Part shown: in pieces, positions 54,127 through 63,486 of the stretch
Numbering within the stretch: the first letter of the stretch is position 1
Layout of the letters: every line of letters begins with the position of its first letter
Notes under the pieces: generated by a model
Database searches by the model: none
The model's input: the letters and a program-made list of their open reading frames with translations, nothing else
What the model was told of the DNA's origin: nothing
Origin: Proteobacteria bacterium bin106
Lineage (GTDB): Bacteria; Bdellovibrionota_B; Oligoflexia; Oligoflexales; Bin106
Reading direction: 5' to 3'
DNA length: 64,000 bases
Assembly: GCA_002238945.1 (NCBI GenBank)
Contig: MPNI01000011.1
Coordinates: 1-64,000, forward strand
Position numbers and translations under genes: made by a program

Positions 54127-55476
54127 ATGATTCATAAGATAAGCAAGAAGCTTATTTTCAAAATCATTTTAGCATGTAGTATACCTTTTGGACTTTACTA
54201 CCTAGCTAAAACACCTGAGTATCATCTTGGTGCTAAGCGGCAAACAATGAGGGATATGAAAAAAATATCTCATACATTAAAGAACTATCGCGAACGTCAT
54301 CAAGTCATGTGGCCTTCTCTTCGTGAACTCAGTGAGTATGCACGTTCAAATGGAAACAAAGTCAATATATATGATCATTACGGCTATAAAATGGATATGC
54401 GCCACCTGGATGCTTCGCAAACGTTAATTAAGTCATGGGGAGGTGTGAATTTCTCTAATACAAATAGCCCCCAAGGCACGGGTCTATTTGTGGCATCAAA
54501 AGGATGGAATGCTCTATTTCCTAAAGTGATACATAGCTATCCAAAACCTCCTTCCCTTTACCAACCAGCTCAACTCATATCATCTACTTCTTTTGACAAA
54601 CAGTATTCTGCACGATTATTTATCAATGACCAAACAAAAAAACGTACGATTGTTGTGGTCAAGCATAATGGCACAAGAAAGGATCCTATCTGGTTGCATG
54701 ATGCTTATCAACCTGAAGAATTCATTTGGTTTCCTGGTAGTCGACTACTTGCTTTTACATCTCATCCGGAATACAGCCCCAAAGGACCTTTGCATATCTA
54801 TGATGTGGACCATGATGAATTACGTCGCATCAAATTTGATAGTGGCGTAGAAATTGATCACAAACAACGCTGGCGCCTCACCCCTTATGTGGCTGCATTA
54901 GCTGGAGCTGAAAACGATAAGTTGTATGTATATTTGGTTCCTTATATCTCTAAACCACTATCTCCAAAGGAATTATTTCATCCAAACAACCTCTATCGCA
55001 TCCGTGTGACCATTTCGAAAGGAGATAAATTTCGTGCCGTTACTCAACGACTAGAAGGTAATGGAAACAGCCATCTTCTTCGTCGCGAGTACTCTTCACC
55101 AAAATTTGGCAAAGGAAATACCTTACAAAAAACTTGGTTTTCTCTCAAAGTTGTGGGTAACCTTGAAAGAAATATCAAAAAATGGCAAGATTTTGTAGTC
55201 ATGGCTCAAGAAGAAAATTCTCCAATGTCTGGTTATGGACTTGTTACTCTTATTTCTCTATATGAAAAAGCTGCCCGAATCTATGTTGGTAATCCAGGAA
55301 GCCATGGTGATAGTTTTCAAAACTATGCTCTTGATTATGCAAAGTTAGTAGCTCAACATCCTATTCATCCTACCTGGTTACGTTTAATTGGCTGGGATTC
55401 TTGGGAGCGCTTAAAAGCAGGACAAAGCACTTTGATCAGTGAAATCACTCCTAAGTCTCGAGAACGTTGGGACTAG
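54127..55476 (+). CDS. Anchored protein of unknown function, propeller-like middle
   Basis: 449 residues from the ATG at 54127 (two in-frame GTG codons lie just before). An N-terminal membrane helix (KLIFKIILACSIPFGLYYLA) is followed by a long helix (MRDMKKISHTLKNYRERH) of the kind seen in pseudopilin N-termini, though no prepilin peptidase site is clear. The middle (about 150-300) has repeated Trp/Phe-rich strands with FIWFPGSRLLAFTSHPE and GPLHIYDVDHDELR, as in WD40-like beta-propellers. The helical C-terminus ends with WLRLIGWDSWERLK. No family recognised. Confidence 0.65.
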   Translation: MIHKISKKLIFKIILACSIPFGLYYLAKTPEYHLGAKRQTMRDMKKISHTLKNYRERHQVMWPSLRELSEYARSNGNKVNIYDHYGYKMDMRHLDASQTLIKSWGGVNFSNTNSPQGTGLFVASKGWNALFPKVIHSYPKPPSLYQPAQLISSTSFDKQYSARLFINDQTKKRTIVVVKHNGTRKDPIWLHDAYQPEEFIWFPGSRLLAFTSHPEYSPKGPLHIYDVDHDELRRIKFDSGVEIDHKQRWRLTPYVAALAGAENDKLYVYLVPYISKPLSPKELFHPNNLYRIRVTISKGDKFRAVTQRLEGNGNSHLLRREYSSPKFGKGNTLQKTWFSLKVVGNLERNIKKWQDFVVMAQEENSPMSGYGLVTLISLYEKAARIYVGNPGSHGDSFQNYALDYAKLVAQHPIHPTWLRLIGWDSWERLKAGQSTLISEITPKSRERWD

Positions 55477-55515
55477 ACACAAAACTTTCATAAACCTCAG
55501 CCTTATTTTATCTCC

Positions 55516-55543
55516 TTGACATAGAACCATGATATGTTATACA
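55516..55543 (+). promoter_or_regulatory. Sigma-70-type promoter candidate
   Basis: TTGACA and TATACA separated by 16 bases, upstream of the degenerate IS copy. It is the best match to a consensus promoter in the window. Confidence 0.5.
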
Positions 55544-55629
55544 CACTAACGTTTGTTTCTGCAGTTTCGCAAAAAAAATCTGTAAATCTCAGCAAAGAGA
55601 CGAGACATTTGAATATCCCCAAAAATAGT

Positions 55630-56125
55630 AGAAGCAACTTGAACAAGAATCAGCTAAGATAGTATCTGTTTATCATGGAGGTACACATATGCCAAGTAAG
55701 CCAAGCAAGACAAGTAAGACAAGTAAGCATTCTTACAATGAAAAGTTTAAACGTGATGCTGTCCGCTTAAGTAAGAAACATGGAGTCAAAGTTGCTGCAA
55801 AAAAGCTAGGGGTTTCTGTGTCCGGTTTGTATAGATGGAGACGTACTTATTTAAAAGCCAAAACCCCAAAGGATGAAGAAAATCGCAGCTATGATGATCT
55901 TCTTAAAGAGATTACATTTCTTAAGAAAAGAATTCGTTTAGTCAGCAATGTGAATGAGGTAATAAGAGACACAACAGCCATCTTATCACAAAACCATCCC
56001 GAAGATATGAAGTAAGTAAAATGGCAAAAACAATAAATCATTCATTTGAATGACTTATGCCAACATTTCAGCGTTTCACAGTCAGTTTTTTACAAGGAAA
56101 GGCCGATCAAAGAAAAGCTATGCTG
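55630..56125 (+). mobile_element. IS3-family remnant: OrfA plus a stub of OrfB
   Basis: Homologous to the element at 8675-10088. It shares the leader (GCTAAGATAGT...TTTATCATGGAGG), a near-complete OrfA, and about 110 bases of OrfB (CATTCATTTGA..., CAGTCAGTTTTTTACAAG). The rest is missing. The OrfB stub has several indels and an early stop, so the copy is dead. Confidence 0.8.
55689..56015 (+). CDS. OrfA of the degenerate IS3 copy
   Basis: 108 residues. The same helix-turn-helix as the intact OrfA (AVRLSKKHGVKVAAKKLGV, SVSGLYRWRRTYLKAK). The N-terminus has a PSKTSKTSK repeat made by a 9-base unit (ACAAGTAAG). GGAGG lies 7 bases before the ATG. It could still make a DNA-binding protein, but OrfB is gone, so it cannot transpose by itself. 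Confidence 0.85.
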   Translation: MPSKPSKTSKTSKHSYNEKFKRDAVRLSKKHGVKVAAKKLGVSVSGLYRWRRTYLKAKTPKDEENRSYDDLLKEITFLKKRIRLVSNVNEVIRDTTAILSQNHPEDMK

Positions 56126-56404
56126 GTGTCTTTTTTGATTTGAAAAGCTACTACCAGTCAAACTATAATGGTGCCATTTTTTTAGACAACAGCTATTTTG
56201 CTTTTACATTGAATAATATGGCTCTCCACAAGAGGCCATACAAAGCTGCTTGTATGTTCTTTAGTCTGGTTTTGCTTCAAAAAAAACAGTTGTTTTTGGT
56301 TCTCTACTGAATTACACTCAACGGTGAGTTTGCGCTTCATTTAAACGAAGTGTGTCTGTGTTATTATTCAGTTTTTCGTACCAATTCCATTGATAAGGGA
56401 GTTT

Positions 56405-57181
56405 ATGATGGTATCATCCGTTCATGCTATCTTTTTATGTGCGCGATTGCTCTTTGACAAAGCTTATGTTTCTAGAGTATTAACTTCAAGCTTCTTCCTC
56501 CTTTCTGTGCTTTTCTTTTACTCATCCCCTGCTTACTCTGCCTCTTTAGATGATGCAACAGAGAATTATGACATTGAGAGTCTTAATGTTTCTCTATCGG
56601 ACATAAAAGGCATTAAAGAGGTGATTTACGAGGCTTATGCCGAAGAGTTTAAGGTTGTTTCCAAAGAAGAGGTAGAAGAAACAATAGAAGTGCTTCTATC
56701 GGGTTCTAATGGTTATTTGGACTTGGATGTTTTAAGTAAAGTAGGTGCGCTTGAAGTGGCGTTTAACCCACTAAAAAAGTCTCTGTATGCAGAGGTTGAT
56801 TTCATGGCTTTAGCTCTATCTAACAAGCACAAGGAGAAGGTCAAAAAAGATGCGGGCAGAGTAAAATTGGCGCTTGTTGTCGCGGTGGTAGCAGTTGCTG
56901 TAATAGCTTTATCAAGGAGCAAGACTACAGCGTCTAACAAGGTTGTGCATAGTACAGATAGTACGGAAGCAGGTCCGTCAGAAGAAGCAACAATGGTGAC
57001 TGAAGACATGACTAAAGAGGAACTTAATCAATTAGTAGATGAAATTAATAAGAACTTAGATACAACTAGTGACGAGTTAATCGGTGAAATAGAACCGAGA
57101 ATCGAAGATTATTTCTCTACATTCAATAATGAAGAGTGTGATCTAGACAGATGTGACTCTCTTCAAGAAGAAATTGAGTAA
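56405..57181 (+). CDS. Secreted or anchored protein of unknown function
   Basis: 258 residues from the ATG at 56405 (AAGGGA 4 bases upstream; the next ATG at 56408 is equally possible). A signal-like stretch (SSFFLLSVLFFYSSPAYSA) is followed by a helical region and one internal membrane helix (VKLALVVAVVAVAVIAL, about 160-177). The tail is acidic and Ser/Thr/Glu-rich with Asp-Cys pairs at the end. Similar in plan to the 46304 protein, but sequence similarity is not evident. The stop codon lies inside a 13-bp repeat array. Confidence 0.6.
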   Translation: MMVSSVHAIFLCARLLFDKAYVSRVLTSSFFLLSVLFFYSSPAYSASLDDATENYDIESLNVSLSDIKGIKEVIYEAYAEEFKVVSKEEVEETIEVLLSGSNGYLDLDVLSKVGALEVAFNPLKKSLYAEVDFMALALSNKHKEKVKKDAGRVKLALVVAVVAVAVIALSRSKTTASNKVVHSTDSTEAGPSEEATMVTEDMTKEELNQLVDEINKNLDTTSDELIGEIEPRIEDYFSTFNNEECDLDRCDSLQEEIE

Positions 57182-57227
57182 GGACAACGAGTAAGGACAA
57201 TAAGTAAGGACAATGAGTAAGGACAAA
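57176..57227. repeat. 13-bp tandem repeat (GAGTAAGGACAAT, 4 copies) across a stop codon
   Basis: Four near-perfect copies. The TAA of the 56405 gene is the first TAA of the array (57179-57181), so each later copy carries a potential stop in a shifted phase. Confidence 0.9.
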
Positions 57228-57881
57228 TAGTGTGGGCAAGTATGAAAAGCAGGTGTATATAGCTAAGGATGCTACTTTAAGCTCTAAAACTTCGCGAAAC
57301 TTGTAACAAGTATACATAACGCACTGATAATACAAAGCGTTTGAAGTATTAAGAAACATTGAGATAGCAACTTGCTGTCTAGGATTTCTGGTTACATTTC
57401 ATTATGAGTTGTTTGAATGCTTCTTTTTACAAGTGAGTTTTTACAAACGAGGCCTTCTTTGTTTTCTCAACCTGTTTTCTAAATCTTCTTGATCATATTC
57501 CCAACCTCCATAGATAAGATTTTTTGTGAATCTGTAATTAATACAAGCTGCCATCACGGCTAGAGAATAGGATGATATTGTGATTTCTGATCCCCCTATT
57601 ATCTACATGACATCACTGCCGTGATTCAAGGCTATTATAACTTCATAGAACACTACAAATTTTTGCAAAAATTAAAACCACAGAATAACTTCTAATTTTC
57701 GTTTTCATTGTTTAAATATCAATTTTGAGCAAAATTGACTCTAAAATGTTACATTCAGGAACCTATTTATGATGACCTAGTTTATAATAGAAATAATAAT
57801 TCATGGATGAATATTGATGATAGGTTCTAGCAAGATGAGATGCTTAGTTAATTAATGCTATTAAGCCCCTCAGGAAGAGGA
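57182..57881. other. Long intergenic region
   Basis: Repeat array at the start; a perfect palindrome AATTTTTGCAAAAATT at 57658-57673. No gene recognised; the right side meets the protease pseudogene. Confidence 0.35.
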
Positions 57882-58342
57882 TCAAGGGAGCGTTAGAATA
57901 TTACCATTTTTTACCAGTTTTTGAGAACAATCTTGGTAAGAATGACTGCCTACAACCATTGAAGATTTAGTGATAACAACCCAGTCTAAGTAAGCAACGG
58001 TATTAACTAAATTCAAATATGAGCCATAGTTAGTGTATTGATGACCGAGCAATTTGCTTTCAGTATCAGGTAATGCAACATCCGTACAGCGACAGCCGCA
58101 TAAATAGAGCTTGTTAACTGATTTGACCAAAGGTCCACCAAAATCTCCTTTAGACGCTTTAAGTGCCCTACCTTGATCATCCCTGATGTGATCACAATAA
58201 GCCATTGATTTATAGTTCCTTCTTCTCCAACCGGGACTGAAGATATACTATTAGCAATAATTGCTCTTATATAGAGTCTGTGACAGAGTGCTAACCCATT
58301 CGATATAAAGCAGATATAAAGCAAAAAAAGAGATTGGTACAT
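57882..58342 (-). pseudogene. Trypsin-like (S1) serine protease pseudogene
   Basis: Two overlapping frames. The upstream one (from 58342) starts with a signal-like MYQSLFLLYICFISNGLA. The downstream one (58205-57882) shows KGDFGGPLV, the S1 active-site motif GDSGGPLV with Ser replaced by Phe, then LYLCGCRC and NLVNTVAYLDWVV, like the C-terminal trypsin helix 'V..YLDWI'. The His and Asp parts of the catalytic triad are missing between them, so a large deletion and frameshift have occurred. Trypsin-like proteases of this type are secreted; this one cannot be active. Confidence 0.6.
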
Positions 58343-58662
58343 GATTTGTACTCATCACCTGCCACCATAGGCATTAATTGGAATGATCCAGTTGGCTTAC
58401 AACTCATAATAAGTAGAAAACATAATGCGCAGATGTTTTCATACCCTTGGGCATAACAGAATATTCCTGCTCATGAGAAATTAAGAACCATGCCAGGACA
58501 AATCTGTTTTCCTCTGTTTTCCTAAGACTGACACATACCGTAAGACTTTGTCATCACACGTAACTTTCCCTGCATATCTGCCAACTACTTATGATGTAAT
58601 CGCATAATCACCGCCAAATGTTAGCATATATCTCAAGAGTCTTATCTCGAAATAGTTTCAAC
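58343..58662. other. Intergenic region, nothing recognised
   Basis: About 320 bases between the protease pseudogene and the Prc-type protease gene. No gene or strong hairpin seen. Confidence 0.35.
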
Positions 58663-61113
58663 TTATTCCGTTAACTCAACTAACTCACCACTTGCATCAT
58701 CACTTTCATTGCTAACTCTTTCTTTACTGAAATCATCACCTTCTTCTTTACTGTGAGTTTCTCCACTCTCTTCTTTACTTTCATCACCGTTTGTGACTTC
58801 AGCTTCAACTATGTCTTCTGTGCCTATATCTTCTTCTGTGTCTTCTTCTGTGTCTTCTTCTGTGTCTTCTTCTGCCGTTACTGTATCTATATTGACATTA
58901 AGATGATTTGAGTAGTCAGCAGTGATGTTTACGGCTTCTTGGAGTACCAAATCATCGAAGTAAGGGTTCGTGTCTTCAGTGCCAAACACGGCTTTATGCA
59001 TATGCTCATCAAAGACTTCGCTAAAAGGTTTTTGATAGAGAGAATACATATACATAAGTCTTTGTACCTTAGATAAAACATCTGTTTTATCTTCTAATGA
59101 AAAAAACTGTTTTGCTGATCGTTTATTAGGATAGGAAAGAGAACGAATTGCTTGAAAATACTCACTATCTGTGGTTCTTGCTTGAGATTTTTCTTTAAGC
59201 ATCTTTAACAGCGATACAGAACGGGAAAGTGAAGGTAGAGAAGAAGCTTTAGAAGTGACTACGCTACGATCTAAAGCATTACCAAACTCGTCCTCTCCTT
59301 TTAAATAACGGCCTGACAAGCTAGGAATAACAACATCAGAGCTCACTCCTGTTCCTTGAACAGACAACCCATCAGCACCATAATACTTACCCACACTGAC
59401 ACTCATTGCCAGTGCCTCTTGAGTGACATCAGAGAACATACCATTTAACCATCTTTGCAATGTGGCTTTACCAAAAGTGCGCGAATCACCCACCACAATA
59501 CCTCGCCCATGCACCTTTATGGCTTGAGCAAATAACTCACTGGCAGATGCTGAAGCCTTACTTACAAGGACCACTAGAGGAATATCTTTTTGGAAAAATT
59601 TACCACGTTTGCCTCGAACAGGAAGAATAAACTCTTCTTGTTCTTTGGATTTTTTCAACCCAGATACTTGAAAGGCTACTTTAGGATCCATAAACAAATA
59701 AAGGAACTTCAAAGCTGCTTTGGTGCTACCACCATTATTATGACGTAAATCAATAACAAGACTTTCCATGCCTTGCATAAATAAATCAAATAACTCACTA
59801 ACACTATCGCTAGCCAAATCACCAGTGCTGCCATGGGCAGCACTGTCATAGAAATGATTGATCTTCAATACACCCACTTTGGTACCATTTTCTGATTCCA
59901 TGAGAGAACTACGAATCAGGTCCCTTCTATGAAGTGGTTGGGTCATGGGTAATCGATCAACAGTAAGTTTGAATCTTGTAAAGCTCACAGCACTACCTGC
60001 TACAGGACGTAACACTTCAAGAGATATAGGATCACTGTGATATGATGTGATGATAGAATAAAATTCATCTTTAGTCATATACTCTAAAGATAAAAGAGTT
60101 TTGTTATCTTTAGCACTGTAAACTCCAATGATTTCATCATCTACCTGTAAACCATCCTTCACAGACAAAGCTTCATCACTCAATTTTCGTACATGTGCAT
60201 AGCCATAACGAAAATCAAAATCGACTCCCAAAGAATAATGGCCTAACTCGCCTCCTCCAAGACTGCGATTTGTGCTATAAGGAAGAAATTTAAAATTAGC
60301 AAAAAACGTGGAGTGAGGATCTAAAGACTGCCCAACAGCTCGCAAGAAAGCTGCAAAAATATGCTGATTACTCAAATTATCAAAAAAATACTTAAGACGT
60401 CTTTGACGCATTAATAAAAAGTCCTGTATCTCATCATCTTCAAGGTAAGGAGAATGCAAACGCATATCAAGAATCCATAACTTCGCCTCTTTACGAGCTC
60501 TTTCTTCTAGACTTTCATTGACGTTTAGATACTGAAAAGGTAAGACATTTCCTTTAGAAATCCACATACTTTCTTCTGTGGAAAAATTATGAGTGGATTT
60601 TATGGCACTTCTAGATCGCTTAACATAAGACTTGCCATAATTTTGATAGGTATATTTAAATTCTTCTAGAAATTTACACGAACCGAAATAAAGAGATGGT
60701 TTTGATTGCTCAGCTATACTTAAAACAAGATTGTGGGCTTTCTCTTTGGAAAAAATCGTCGAAGAAGGATCCAAGGAATCTATAAACTTTCGTGCCACAT
60801 CAAGAGCCATCAATTCATGGAAATCATCTTCAAGACGTGTGTATGAATAATGAGTTTTGAAAGCAGCCTCAATATACCTCTGCATCACAGAACAACTCAA
60901 TAAGCCGGCATCTTGGACCGTTCTGAATTGAGATGGATTTTTTTTACGAGATTTTTCAACTTCAGGATCTTTTGCCTCTTCTCCAGGACTTTCTCTGGGT
61001 GTAATATCTTCATATTCATGGGAACATGAGATAACACTTAATGAAAGAAAAAGACCTAAGAATATCCAAAATATACACCAAAAACGCCTAATAGCTAGAG
61101 CTTCTAAATACAC
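58663..61113 (-). CDS. Tail-specific (S41, Prc-type) protease, putative lipoprotein
   Basis: 816 residues. A signal-like helix and lipobox-like VISC at Cys30 suggest a lipid-anchored periplasmic protein. The N-terminal domain (about 70-270) follows Prc: FIDSLDPSSTIFSK and SLDPHSTFF. The PDZ domain (about 280-370) has LGVDFDFRYGYAHV and DGLQVDDEIIGVY. The S41 core has MESLVIDLRHNNGG, the catalytic Ser in VSKASASASELFAQA and Lys in TFGKATLQ (family FGKGTVQ). The C-terminal tail is acidic with Glu-Asp-Thr-Glu repeats from a 12-bp DNA repeat. It would cut proteins from their C-termini. GTG start, GGGGGAT upstream. Confidence 0.93.
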   Translation of the reverse strand: MYLEALAIRRFWCIFWIFLGLFLSLSVISCSHEYEDITPRESPGEEAKDPEVEKSRKKNPSQFRTVQDAGLLSCSVMQRYIEAAFKTHYSYTRLEDDFHELMALDVARKFIDSLDPSSTIFSKEKAHNLVLSIAEQSKPSLYFGSCKFLEEFKYTYQNYGKSYVKRSRSAIKSTHNFSTEESMWISKGNVLPFQYLNVNESLEERARKEAKLWILDMRLHSPYLEDDEIQDFLLMRQRRLKYFFDNLSNQHIFAAFLRAVGQSLDPHSTFFANFKFLPYSTNRSLGGGELGHYSLGVDFDFRYGYAHVRKLSDEALSVKDGLQVDDEIIGVYSAKDNKTLLSLEYMTKDEFYSIITSYHSDPISLEVLRPVAGSAVSFTRFKLTVDRLPMTQPLHRRDLIRSSLMESENGTKVGVLKINHFYDSAAHGSTGDLASDSVSELFDLFMQGMESLVIDLRHNNGGSTKAALKFLYLFMDPKVAFQVSGLKKSKEQEEFILPVRGKRGKFFQKDIPLVVLVSKASASASELFAQAIKVHGRGIVVGDSRTFGKATLQRWLNGMFSDVTQEALAMSVSVGKYYGADGLSVQGTGVSSDVVIPSLSGRYLKGEDEFGNALDRSVVTSKASSLPSLSRSVSLLKMLKEKSQARTTDSEYFQAIRSLSYPNKRSAKQFFSLEDKTDVLSKVQRLMYMYSLYQKPFSEVFDEHMHKAVFGTEDTNPYFDDLVLQEAVNITADYSNHLNVNIDTVTAEEDTEEDTEEDTEEDIGTEDIVEAEVTNGDESKEESGETHSKEEGDDFSKERVSNESDDASGELVELTE
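58838..58873. repeat. 12-bp in-frame tandem repeat (GTGTCTTCTTCT, 3 copies)
   Basis: Three perfect copies plus a related copy before them. Encodes Glu-Glu-Asp-Thr repeats in the tail of the Prc-type protease. Confidence 0.95.
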
Positions 61114-61344
61114 TCTTATCCCCCTATTGTTCTATTCTTTAGTGATGCCCTATCCCTTCCTTGGCCATAACTTTCATAGTGGGATAACTCAGACGCCTTA
61201 TCTGTTTACGTAGGATTTTCTTTAATCTTTTTCTTATATCTGGCCATCGTGCTATAAAGGGCTTTACATTTTAGGGTTTTATGACTAGCATCGCCCTAGA
61301 TTGTTGATATGCCTTTGCTTTTTAAACAATATGAGAGAATCCTT

Positions 61345-62199
61345 ATGAATATTTTGAAGTGTCACATACATGTCCTTATTTTTATCAGTGCGATATGTTT
61401 TGAAGGTGTTTTATATGCTCAAGATAGCGCTAATACAGAAAGACTCACCTACTTAGCCAAACAAAGAGGAAATCTCTCTCATGGCAACTTCGATCATTTG
61501 AGGATTAAAGGAGTGGACCTGAGTTATGCTGGTGTGAACAATAGTTCGTTTAATGAAGCTTTGCTTCATAGAGCTTCATTTCGATCTAGCTATGCTAAAG
61601 CAACTCGTTTTGTAAGTGCATTACTTACAAAAGCTGACTTTAGTCATGCTTATTTAGTGGATGCTGATTTTCAAAAAGCCTACATTATGGATACGAACTT
61701 TTCATGGGCTAACTTACGTGGCGCAAATTTTTTAGATGCTAAAGGCGTTGCATACTTTGAAGGAGCCACCATAGATCACACCACCAAAGGACTTAACTTT
61801 GTATTAGGTGGAAAATCAGATGGTTTAAAAAACAATTTTCGCCATGCTCGCCTGCGGCTTGCTAATCTGTCAGAAGCTCAGTTTTCCCATCATGATTTCT
61901 CTAATGCCGAACTCTATGGGGCTGTCCTTTATGGAGCGTTATTTTCATCAAGCTCTTTTCCATTTGCCAACCTAAGACAGGCTCATGCTATAAATGCTGA
62001 CTTCAGTTATGCTAATTTAACCAACGCTGATTTCACGGGTGCGTGGCTGCAAGGAGCCAATTTTCAAGGAGCTGATCTGAGTAGCAGCATTTTTAGAAAC
62101 AGTCATATACAGGGAGCTGATTTTCGGGGGGCTGTTAATAAAGACAAAGCTGATTTTTCAGGTGCTTATATGGATACATCCACATTAGGATTGCCTTAA
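61345..62199 (+). CDS. Secreted pentapeptide-repeat protein
   Basis: 284 residues from the ATG at 61345; a longer frame from 61309 adds 12 residues before a clear signal peptide (NILKCHIHVLIFISAICFEG, cleavage near YAQD). From about residue 45 the chain is A(D/N)(L/F)xx repeats: KADFSHAYLVDADFQKAYI, then NFSWANLRGANFLDA, NADFTGAWLQGANFQGADL. These form a right-handed beta-helix. No further domain. The 3' end overlaps the polyprenyl synthase gene end by 4 bases (convergent). Function unknown; many relatives are structural or gyrase-binding, but a signal peptide argues against the gyrase role. Confidence 0.85.
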   Translation: MNILKCHIHVLIFISAICFEGVLYAQDSANTERLTYLAKQRGNLSHGNFDHLRIKGVDLSYAGVNNSSFNEALLHRASFRSSYAKATRFVSALLTKADFSHAYLVDADFQKAYIMDTNFSWANLRGANFLDAKGVAYFEGATIDHTTKGLNFVLGGKSDGLKNNFRHARLRLANLSEAQFSHHDFSNAELYGAVLYGALFSSSSFPFANLRQAHAINADFSYANLTNADFTGAWLQGANFQGADLSSSIFRNSHIQGADFRGAVNKDKADFSGAYMDTSTLGLP

Positions 62200-63263
62200 G
62201 ACTCTCTTTTAAGCAAAGCTCTCACCAGACTTTCTAAATACAAACGATCATCACTTGGAACAAAAAGCTGTTCCACCATAGCTAGTGCGTCACCGATGTA
62301 CTTACCAGCTAATTGCCGTGTGCTCTCCACTGTGCCGTGCTGCTGAAGCAGAGATAAAATATATCTTTGCTGCTCTTTTTCAACCGCACCTGAAGAAAGT
62401 ATGTTGTGAAGGTGGGTTTTTTGAGAGTGTGTTACCAGTGGCATCAAAAGAATCAGTGGCAAAGAAGCCTTACCTTCTTTAAGATCTTGTAATATTGGCT
62501 TCCCTAGAGTTTCTTGATGTGCTGAATAATCAAAAACATCATCGAGCAACTGATAAGCTGTACCAAGAAGAATACCCAAGTCCCACATACCTTGCAAAGA
62601 TGCTTTCGAATCCTCTGCAGCTTTTGAACCTTGCCCCAGTAACCACGCAGCTTGTGTGGCAGCTCCTAACAAAGCTCCGGTTTTTCTTTCAAGGATAGCC
62701 AGGTATTGTTCTACCGTAGGAAAGCCCCCTTTATACTCAAGTTGCATCAGCTCTCCTTCACTCATCATACGAATAGCCTGTGCAAATACTTGCAAAAAAC
62801 CATTAATCTTAGAGTGCGATTCGACTTCACTGATCAACTCACAAGCTCGAGCATAGATATAATCACCAACGAGTACGGATGTGGCTTTATCCCAAACAAC
62901 GTGGCAAGCAGGCTTACCACGGCGTATCTTGCTTTCATCCACCACATCATCATGAAGAAGAGAAGCCACATGAATATACTCACAAATCACCGCTACTTTG
63001 ATACGCTCATCTCCTGAATAATTCAACAGCTTCGTGCATAATAAAAAAAGTAAAGGACGCACATGTTTCGCTTGACTCATAAACTCAGAGTCAAGCAAAG
63101 AAAGTACGGAAAAATCAGGCATATCTAAGTACTCTGATAAACCAGCCACCACTTGGTGTAGATCTTGGGCAAGCCAGGGCCTCAGTTTAAAACCCCATTC
63201 CGGCAGTACAACTGGTGAGCTATCTTTGTTCATAGGACTACCAGTGCTCATTGTCTTATCCAC
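62196..63263 (-). CDS. Polyprenyl diphosphate synthase (octaprenyl type)
   Basis: 355 residues. Elongates a prenyl chain by adding isopentenyl diphosphate. First Asp-rich motif in ASLLHDDVVDESKIRRGKP (DDxxD), second in AYQLLDDVFDYS. KVAVICEYIHVASLLHDDV and EGKASLPLILLM complete the all-helical trans-prenyltransferase pattern. IspB/octaprenyl or solanesyl length is likely (quinone side chain), judged from the small residues before the first motif, but the chain length is not decided. ATG start following a Ser/Lys-rich region. Confidence 0.9.
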   Translation of the reverse strand: MDKTMSTGSPMNKDSSPVVLPEWGFKLRPWLAQDLHQVVAGLSEYLDMPDFSVLSLLDSEFMSQAKHVRPLLFLLCTKLLNYSGDERIKVAVICEYIHVASLLHDDVVDESKIRRGKPACHVVWDKATSVLVGDYIYARACELISEVESHSKINGFLQVFAQAIRMMSEGELMQLEYKGGFPTVEQYLAILERKTGALLGAATQAAWLLGQGSKAAEDSKASLQGMWDLGILLGTAYQLLDDVFDYSAHQETLGKPILQDLKEGKASLPLILLMPLVTHSQKTHLHNILSSGAVEKEQQRYILSLLQQHGTVESTRQLAGKYIGDALAMVEQLFVPSDDRLYLESLVRALLKRES

Positions 63264-63486
63264 TTACTTTGGTTCCAAAAAATATGCATAGCATCTTAAA
63301 AAAAATAGTTTATAATAAAGTGCCTGAAAATCAGAAAAATATGTATAGAGCAGACTATAAAGACACAACATAGAAAACATAAGCAAACATAAAAAATATT
63401 CCTCAAAGACGTCCTAAAATAGCATATTCAACTGACACACAACAATCACACACTCATCACTACTTTCATCATCATTGGTCTTTACT

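Noticed and set aside
56050-56310. An 86-codon frame after the degenerate OrfA
   Set aside because: Its 5' part is the decayed OrfB stub in a shifted frame; the rest shows no protein-like pattern.
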